DNA of 64,000 nucleotides from Bretschneidera sinensis (taxonomy: Eukaryota; Streptophyta; Magnoliopsida; Brassicales; Akaniaceae). The notes beneath the pieces were generated by a model. It had not been told where the DNA came from. It made no database searches and was given only the letters and a program-made list of their open reading frames with translations. Position 1 is the stretch's first letter. Each line of letters opens with the position of its first letter. The translations under genes and the position numbers were made by a program. Shown here one piece after another: positions 57,000 to 64,000 of the stretch. Location: contig CM043700.1 of NCBI GenBank assembly GCA_023935145.1, forward strand, positions 69,376,620 to 69,440,619, in the 5' to 3' direction.

Positions 57000-58373
57000 T
57001 CCTCTCTTAGCTACTAATGCTCTACCTCTGCCCCGCACACTCCCTGATCCACCAGCTCTCTCCACATGTCTTCTCCCAACACCTCCAGCACATACATCAG
57101 CAGATTTTCCCATTGGAAAATATATATAAACATGTCCTCCCTCACCACATACAAAACATATCTAAGTAGGGCAATTCCGAGACAGATACCCTGTCTGATT
57201 ACATCTAAAGCAAACCCTTGGCTCTTGATCATACATCGGATTACCACTTCCCTTTGTTGGTGCACTTACTCCTCTACCATAAATCCTAGTTCCCATAGCC
57301 TGTCTTCCAAATCTAGGGGTCCCACTGGTATTACTCTGAGCTACAGAAGCAATAGATCCTGCTTGCCTCTGACTTTGTACTACAGTTTCCTGTGACAAAG
57401 AACCCCCCTTTGGAGTGGTCTCCCATTCTGCACACTCATATTGCTACCACCTTTAGGTCCCTCAAATCTAGACTTCTTTAGACAATCCCTCATTCTTCTA
57501 AACTCCATCACATCCTTCTCAATCTATAATGCTTTATCCACCATTATAGCATAATTCCCAATACCCATGTAAGAGAGTTTAGATAAAATTTTATATTGCA
57601 ACCCGTCTAAAAATCGATTACATTTTCTCTCCTCCGTATTTACTAACTCAAGTAAAAACTTTGACAAGGCTATAAATTTACTATCATACTCAGCCACATA
57701 TAAGGTATTCTGCCTTAAGTGAATAAAATCTCTCTCATGTTGTTCCTGAAATGTATCTGGAAAATATTTCGCAAAGAACTCACTTTAAACTTATGCCAAG
57801 TTAAAGGTTGATCTACCAGTGTACTCACTTTATGTAGAATATCCTCCCACCATTGAGAAGCCTCACCTTCCAGCATAAATGAAGCAAAAGCAACCTTCTG
57901 CCTATTTGTCACTAGTAAGACTTCAAAATATTTCTCAACATGTCTAATTTGCCGCTCAACTTCCATAGGATTTACAGATCCTCTAAAATATGAGGTTTAA
58001 ACTTAAGAAATCTCACAAAATAATCCTCTTGCATTTCATGTGCAAACACACCCTCTTCCTCAAGAACCTCTTATCTCACTACATGAGGTTTTATTCTACC
58101 CCTTTCTTCTAATCTCCTCTACAAATTATCAGCCATTTCTTCTACTTCTTTCATTCTCTCTATAGCATGATAAAGAACTTCTCTCAACTCATCCCTCCTA
58201 ATATTAGATTCTCTTCCATCTCTGCTAGTACCAACTGCACTAGCAACATGTTCCCTTATAGGAACCACAGACTCAAACTCCCCTTCTGCTTCAGTTCTTC
58301 TAAATATTGGCGGTCTACCACGTCCCCTCTAATTCAGAACTCAACCTATAGCTTTAGTACGTCCACATGTCAT
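57000..58373 (-). pseudogene. G5 gag
   Basis: ATG at 58371-58373 opens MTCGRTKAIG, and a charged region follows (RGRGRPPIFRRTEAEGEFES). The Gag core near 57715-57966 has VEKYFEVLLVTNRQKVAFAS and LEGEASQWWEDI. Near 57180-57225 the zinc knuckle reads CFRCNQTGYLSRNC, with Tyr in place of the expected His. Stops and frameshifts occur throughout, especially 57400-57715 and 57966-58090. Confidence 0.8.
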
Positions 58374-58459
58374 CCTCGGACTCTGCGTTAAAATATAGTT
58401 TATTTAAATCTTCCACTTCTTTAAATTTTTATACAGCCTACAAAATCACAAAGCATAAT

Positions 58460-58471
58460 GCTATGATACTA
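58460..58471 (-). other. G5 primer binding site (initiator tRNA-Met, decayed)
   Basis: On the minus strand TAGTATCATAGC lies 4 bp inside the 5' LTR. It matches TGGTATCAGAGC at 10 of 12 positions. Confidence 0.75.
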
Positions 58472-58475
58472 AAAT

Positions 58476-60531
58476 TGTAACGACCTATTATGTGTCGTCC
58501 TAATCTTTTTTGTATTCACAGTTCAATATAAATGGATTATACTATATAACATATTTTGAAATTCTAGCGTGACACATATATGCAACAATATAAAAACATC
58601 AACTAAATTACACACACACACATATCAATCCTCAACCCTCAATAAGGGAGTTACATTAATAAAATCCCAACTGAAACATTACATACAACATATGATGCAT
58701 GGATATTTACAATATTTTTTTTATTAGTCTAAGGATGTGGACCACGAGGATTACGGATAATCACTCATTTGGAATATCAGCTCACCAATCTATCTGTCAT
58801 GCCTGCTACTTGAAACTATTTAACAATGAGAAGTGAGCTTCACAAGCTAAGTAAATTAAATTTACTAGAAGTTTTCAATTGTTCAAATAGTCTTCCAATT
58901 ATCATTCATCTATATCTCATATAATTCGATAATAGCATTCTATTATCACTACTCGAATCATAATCCCCATCCTTTATCAATCTTTTCTTCTCATATATTT
59001 TATCATTTTGAGACTATCAATTCTATCTCATAATTACCTCGTTATGAGATTCACAACATATAATCAATCACTCAGATAATTCTTATCATATCATACTTTC
59101 TTATTTCTTTCTCATCAGATATGTCTCTCGCTGAGACTCATTTGTCTATCAGTCATATCATAATCAAGACTGATGCTTTAGCATCTCAATCAATAATAAT
59201 CAATATTTAAAACAAATGCAATGCATGAATTTAAATTATCAGATCATTTGGGAACGCCTTCCCACATGTCGACATGTTTTAACTTAGACCGACTGCCATC
59301 CTGGTTCTTTTATTTTCATTTAGACCAATTGTCTTCTCGGTTATTTTATTTTCAACTATACTAGTTGTCACGGTTTCATTTAGACTAGCTGTCTTCCCGG
59401 TCCTTTTATTTCCAGTATATACCGGCTATCATAGTTTTATTTAGACCAACTGTTTCCCGATTCTTTTATTTCATGCGTATGCATATGAATAATGATATGA
59501 AATATGCATATAAACAATAATATAAAAATGGGCATACATTCCGACATTCGATTTAGCTATACAACACTTTCTCAAAATTATTATTTTATCATATTCATTA
59601 AATTATCTCCTCATATATCATATCAAATTATCAATCATAGCTTGTCAAGAATTTCATTTATCCCTTTATTATATATTTAATCAACTCGTTATTTCAATAA
59701 TATTACTTCTCATATAGTAAATCTTTAACATATCAATTATTCATATCATACCTATCAACTAACTTTCATCTATCATCCAATCATAGGTTAATAATTAATT
59801 CAAATATCGTCACTTTATATTTCATATTTATCTCGATTAATAAAAGTAAATCTAACTCACCATGTAGCATTTAGAGTTACCCGTGGATCACCTCCTTGCC
59901 TTTCCTGCTCTTCTCAGCAATTTCCCTCAATTGCTGATTGTCAACACCTGACATAATATTTATATAAAAATTCTTAATTTATTTTTCAATTTTTTCGAAT
60001 TTCTTACTTTTAAATTTCTACATCAAATTTCGGATATTTTTCATGTATGCTAAATTTCAAAAAATAAAATTAACATTATTACCTTTTGTTTTTCTTAGAG
60101 CTTTCCTTGACTCTTTTTAGGAATCCCCTATAAACCTCTTCAAAATTTTACTCTTTCAATCTTTCTTTCAGTCACCAAGTGTTTAAAGAAATAGAGAAAT
60201 TTGAATTGAAAAAAAAAAGGAAAACAAAACAGGATTTGGTAAAAATTAAATAAACAAAATAATAAAAAAAAAACCGTTTTTATATATTCCACCGCTATCA
60301 CTGTTCGTGAGAATTGTGTTGGCTAACATGCATTTCTTGCATGTTAGCTTGACAACACTTATTGTCCACGTTTTTCTTCTTATTTATTTTTCCTAACATC
60401 CAAATTTTTTCTTTTTCTTTTCTCTCTAACGTCCATATTTTTTTTTCAAAAGAATTATTTTATTCAATAATAAATATTTCATATTTACCAAATTACTTCT
60501 TTACCTATACTTTAAGAACACGGGTATTACA
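58476..60531 (-). repeat. G5 5' LTR (right copy, 2056 bp)
   Basis: On the plus strand it runs from tgtaacgacctattatg to cacgggtattaca. It is about 57 bp longer than its partner, mainly from an extra T-rich stretch near 60370-60440. It is followed by caaac, the target copy. Confidence 0.88.
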
Positions 60532-60536
60532 CAAAC

Positions 60537-60733
60537 AATGCTCATAGAACTTCATTTTTCCTATATTCTGTCCACAAAGCAAACCTCTCTTGCTCAACAA
60601 AGTTAATCCCTTTTTCACTCATGTAACTAAATCTTATATGCCATAATTTTTTAATATAAGAATGACATATAGTGGAAGTAACAACTGAACTAGTTGATGC
60701 CTTGCATAATTTTCTATATTTTATCACTTTTTA
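60537..60733 (-). pseudogene. C2 GAG-pre-integrase domain fragment
   Basis: On the minus strand [17 protein letters not shown] can be read, then in another frame a [12 protein letters not shown] stretch and EHC just before the G5 edge. This is the zinc site before copia integrase (WHxRLGHMSEKG ... CEHC). It continues at 51566 across G5. Beyond 60733 copia homology is lost, so the C2 gag is missing or unrecognisable. Confidence 0.78.
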
Positions 60734-60778
60734 ACTTTAAACTTTAGTATAATTTTATGTATTTGTGTTCGTTTTAGT

Positions 60779-61773
60779 TGTTGGAAATCACCTAAGTAAG
60801 ATGCCCAGGTGGTGATCTTCCAACACCCAAGTCTTGAGTGACTTATAGAAAGAGTTTCAGCAATCGAACACAAGAACAAAAAATCAAAGAAAGAAAGAAG
60901 ACAAGCAATTTGTTATCGAGGTTCGGCAATGTGCCTATGTCTCCGTGAGTTCCTCCGAACTCTCTGCACTAATCAAATGGTTCTTACAAAGTTACAGAAA
61001 TCCCCTTCAAGAACCCACAATGTTCTTGAAGAAACAAGAAAAGAAGAAAGAGATTACAACTCACTCTCTATACTACTATCTCTTCTTTACAACCAGCCAA
61101 ACAAAGAGTCCTTCTTGTGTTTGTCACTCTTACAAAATTCTCTCTTAAATGTTTACAATTGATCTCACAATGTCACACACTTGTGTTGTTGTATCTCAAT
61201 CTTAATTCATGTGAAAAATGAGGCTTGAGAACCCCTTTTATAGCCTTTCACTTCTTGGACAATCTTGTGAATCAATCTCACCCCTTTGATCTTGATTTCC
61301 TTGAAATCCTAGCCCTTCATTTATCTTCAAGTTATGTTGTGCATTTTATCCTTGCGCACACTAGTTTTGGAGTGCCTTGAAGCCTCTTATATGCTTGCAA
61401 AGGAGTGTGCCTAGCGGTGGGCCACTCAGCAGGGTGCGGTGCGCTGCTCAGAGTGAGCTAGAGGAGTTTCTGGACGGAGCACAGTTGCTTGCTGTGTAGC
61501 GTGCCCCTCACCCGGTCCTGGAACATGCCTTTCTGGAAGGTGCACCACACACTGGTGTTGCGCCTTCCTCCTGCTGCTGTTGTGCACACTAGTTTCTACC
61601 TAGGTGCAGAAGTGCGCACACTAGTGCGCATGGTCTTCTCATGCTTCAAATATATGCACACACATGTGTGCAACCTTCTAACTTGCTGAACTTTGATATC
61701 TCATAATTGGTTTGGACTTTAACAAATTTTAAACCATGGTTGAACCTGCTTGAACCTTAGATAAATAACAACA
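60779..61773 (-). repeat. S2: solo LTR related to C1
   Basis: On the plus strand it runs from tgttggaaatcacct to aataacaaca, so on the minus strand it is TGTTGTTATT...CCAACA as in C1. A perfect 5 bp target copy ttagt flanks it (60774-60778 and 61774-61778). No internal sequence remains. The end with the caatgtgcctatgtc segment is clearly alike C1 (about 38240 and 43440), while the rest is diverged. A minus-strand TATA box is seen as cccttttatagcc near 61237. Confidence 0.88.
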
Positions 61774-61778
61774 TTAGT

Positions 61779-62117
61779 CTTCATTGTTGTCATTAAATTT
61801 TATTTCAGATTTGAAGAAAAAGAAGATCCAAATTTTAAAGACCCTAGAACAAGTATCAATGACCATTCCAAGATTGTGAACGTGATGCACCCAGATAGAA
61901 GACCAGTCCAGAAACTTGAATCATCAACACGCACAGATTATGGTAGTGGCACATGGAATCTGGACCCAAACACAACATCATCAACAGGCCTACAACGCAC
62001 CAGCCCAACATCAGGCCCGCCTGGCATCGCCTCAGCTCACTGCACATGGGCAGAATTGATTTAATATCCAATATAAGAAGAGGTGGCAGCTGTGAGTGGG
62101 GAGGGAGGGCACAAAAT
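61779..62117 (+). other. Unassigned stretch, possibly start of the G4 LTR
   Basis: About 340 bp without a recognisable protein. It contains a TATA-like ccaatataagaag (about 62068-62080), which would suit the promoter part of the LTR that ends at 63151. It could also be what C2 or S2 was inserted into. The left edge of G4 cannot be fixed from this sequence. Confidence 0.35.
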
Positions 62118-63151
62118 GTTAGAATAAGAAAAGAAGAGTTTCTCCTCTTGGATAGCGGCACAGATATACAAGAATTGAATTCTTTTATTGAGTTTGTGAT
62201 AGTGTGTGCAAGGAGAGACAGAGAAAGCTTCATGGTTATAAAAGAATTTTATTCTTTTATTGAGTTTGTGATGGTCTGTAGCAAGAGACAAAAAGAAACA
62301 GTTGTAGAGAGTTTCTCATAGCCGGAAAAGTTATAGACAAAAGAGAATTATTCGAGGCTACCGACTGCGACGAGTATTTTTCACTGTGGATTTTCTTCTC
62401 TTAGAAAAATATGGTGAATTTGTTTATGTCGAATTTAATTTTTAGCATGAATTAAATTTTATTTATTCTAGGAAAATAATGTAATCTAGTTTCAACCTAT
62501 GATTGTTTTTCTATGCTAATTTAAAGTAATTCTCTTCTTTGTTTGTCTGATTTATTCTAAGCTTATTGCTTCTAATTGACTGGCCATTAATTAGATGATT
62601 TTGGTATTGTGATTTGCTATCGAAAGAGGGAATTATAGGATGGAACTTAGATATTTCAGCATAGGTAAATATAGAGATTAAAAGACTTATATGAACCTAT
62701 GTAGTCTTAAAATTGTTGGTCTTAATGCTTTCTTGCTTTATTAATTTGCACACTCTTGTGTAAAATGATGAACAAGAATATTTCCAATTGACTATTGAAA
62801 GAGACTTTTGGATGAGTTTGGAGATTTTACTAACAAACAAAGAGAATTAAATTCAATTAGTAAGATGAGAAAAGCATAGTGAGGGATTAGGTGAAATTGA
62901 TTTCCAAGAAGTTCTTTTTCTCATTAATTTGATCTTTGAACAACAGCTTACTTTTCCTTTGAATGCTTTCTTTGAATTGATTTTATTTAAAATTTCAATT
63001 ACAAATAACCTTAGTGACTTTTCTAAATAAAGTCGAGATTAGTATAATTTCGGTTTGTCAAAAGTGAGTTACCAATCCCCGAGAACGATACTCTTCTCAT
63101 CACTTTACTATAAAACTATGATACTGTGCACTTTTAGTTTTGCACCGATTA
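62118..63151 (+). repeat. G4 5' LTR (left edge approximate)
   Basis: The right edge is taken as ccgatta, 6 bp before the primer site, as in G1-G3. A pair of imperfect repeats with attcttttattgagtttgtg lies near 62177 and 62249, and a ggttataaaag word near 62232. No partner LTR is in the window to confirm the edges. Confidence 0.55.
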
Positions 63152-63157
63152 AGTTTC

Positions 63158-63175
63158 TGGCTCCGTTGTTGGGGA
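63158..63175 (+). other. G4 primer binding site (tRNA-Asp, three changes)
   Basis: TGGCTCCGTTGTTGGGGA matches the tRNA-Asp complement at 15 of 18 positions and is followed by the attgat leader seen in similar elements. Confidence 0.75.
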
Positions 63176-63274
63176 TTGATTTCTTCTTATTTTTGCCAAT
63201 ATCGATACAAAACAATCTTGGTTTTAATTTAGAATTTTATTTTACTTAATTTAGAATTTTTTTTTATTCTATAG

Positions 63275-64000
63275 GTGTGTTTTTTACGTTGGATGCGCTG
63301 TGCTAGATATCTTGACATTACTCCTTTTGATTCGGAGATTGAAAGAACTTTTAGATCACGAAGAAAAAATAAAAAAGTACTAGCCATGGCTTATGGACAA
63401 CATGATGCACAACCATGCACCTTGAAGGATTATGTACGACCAGTTGTGAATGACAACTACTCGGGTATAAGACGTTAAACCATTAATGCCAACAATTTTG
63501 AGCTTAAACTAGCCCTAATCAGCATGGTGCAATAAGCCCAATTTAGTGGATCGCCACTGGATGATCCCATTATTCATTTGGCGATATTTTTGGAGATTTG
63601 CAATACTGTAAAGATTAATGGTGTTACTGAAGACATCATTAGACTGTGATTGTTTCCTTATTCCTTGAGGGACAAGGAAAAAGGTTGGATACAATCTCTA
63701 CAACTGGGAAGTATCACTAGCTGGCAGGATATGGCTGAAATTTTTTTTGCTAAATTCTTCCCGCTTACAAAAACAGCCCAACTCAGGAGTGAGATTGGTC
63801 AATTCAAGCAAAATGGTTTCGAGTACTACGAAGCATGGGAAAGGTATAAAGATTTGATTCGACGCTTCCTTCAACATGGATTACCAGACTAGTTGCAAGT
63901 TTAGATGTTCTACAATGGGTTAAATGGTCAAACTCAGACCATAGTTAATGCTGCTTCTAGTGGAATTTTGATGTCAAAGACAGCTGAAGGTGCTACCACT
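63275..64000 (+). pseudogene. G4 gag (Athila type), partial
   Basis: The N-terminal part reads ERTFRSRRKNKKVLAMAYGQ and TLKDYVRPVVNDNYSGIRR, then a stop at 63476. After a few more stops the Gag core follows: DDPIIHLAIFLEICNTVKIN, FPYSLRDKEKGWIQSLQLGS, EIFFAKFFPLTKTAQLRSEI and YEAWERYKDLIRRFLQHGLP, then FYNGLNGQTQTIVNAASSG to the window end. This is the classic Athila Gag order. Stops fall at 63476, near 63534, 63646, 63890 and 63902. The second Met (MAYGQ, about 63387) is the likely original start. Confidence 0.82.

Larger units (their letters stand above)
51567..60531 (-). mobile_element. G5: complete Tekay chromovirus nested in C2
   Basis: An 8965 bp element with LTRs of 1999 and 2056 bp and 5 bp flanks catac (51562-51566) and caaac (60532-60536), a target duplication with one change. 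The insertion lies between the zinc site and the core of C2 integrase. It has an initiator-Met primer site, gag, protease, RT, RNase H, integrase and a chromodomain remnant. Its pol is closely related to the element at 1-4234. In the segment I compared the LTRs differ at about one base in ten, so it is old. Confidence 0.9.
61785..64000 (+). mobile_element. G4: Athila-type element, 5' part
   Basis: An LTR-like leader, a tRNA-Asp-like primer site at 63158 and an Athila gag follow in the expected order; the element runs off the right end. The left edge is uncertain (a tgttgtc at 61785 and a tgttagaataag near 62118 are candidates). Its gag is related to, but distinct from, those of G2 and G3. Confidence 0.7.

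Noticed and set aside
61856..62321. Reading frames on both strands before the G4 primer site
   Set aside because: They lie in probable LTR sequence, with hydrophobic or Ser-rich text from composition. No domain could be named.
1..64000. A working operon-like or defence gene system
   Set aside because: Every multi-domain frame fits a known retrotransposon class or the receptor kinase pseudogene. No other gene set was found.

Overview
This is a stretch of nuclear repeat DNA from a flowering plant, most likely a eudicot. Almost all of it consists of LTR retrotransposons nested inside one another. Only one host gene is visible, a broken receptor kinase. Evidence for a plant genome: Ty3/gypsy Tekay, Athila and Tat-type proteins and Ty1/copia Tork-type proteins; primer sites matching tRNA-Asp and initiator tRNA-Met; AT-rich spacers; an LRR-XII (EFR/FLS2/Xa21-like) receptor kinase. 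No reading frame looks intact enough to be a working gene. Names used below (G1-G5, C1, C2, S1, S2) are labels for this window only.

Layout. 1-4234: 3' end of a Tekay/Del chromovirus (+): RNase H, integrase, chromodomain, then a 2.5 kb LTR. 4235-4570 and 10349-11843: two pieces of one LRR receptor kinase pseudogene (-), split by G1 (4571-10343, -), a short non-autonomous Athila-type element with 1326 bp LTRs and target duplication atcat. 11844-27464: a decayed Tat-lineage element, with pol on the minus strand and an antisense accessory ORF plus repeat arrays on its 3' side. It is interrupted by G2 (13801-21295, -, duplication agggc), a longer relative of G1. 27473-48754: the two ends of a roughly 1.1 kb hAT-like element, inside which sits G3 (28073-48250, +, duplication gctac), a full-length Athila-type element. 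G3 carries S1 (29113-31401), a solo LTR of the G1/G2 family, in its left LTR, and C1 (37498-43577, +, duplication catgt), a copia element, after its integrase. 48889-51566 and 60537-60733: copia element C2 (-), split by G5 (51567-60531, -), a complete but decayed Tekay element. 60779-61773: S2, a solo LTR related to C1, duplication ttagt. 61779-64000: 5' end of G4 (+), another Athila-type element.

How the parts relate. The autonomous-type elements once encoded Gag, protease, reverse transcriptase, RNase H and integrase. G1 and G2 stop just before the first catalytic motif of reverse transcriptase, so they must have moved using proteins supplied in trans. By my hand counts G1 is the youngest insertion (about 28 mismatches in 1326 bp between its LTRs) and G2 is older (about 4% in the part counted). 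G3, C1 and G5 differ at roughly 6-10%. Most coding damage is stop codons and CpG loss, as expected of silenced, methylated transposons.

The most interesting items are the shared short-pol design of G1 and G2, a noncoding 3' block kept in G1, G2 and G3, an antisense ORF in the Tat element with possible promoter signals of its own, a GATCGAGCGCA-type word repeated across several elements, and the receptor kinase gene broken by three insertions.
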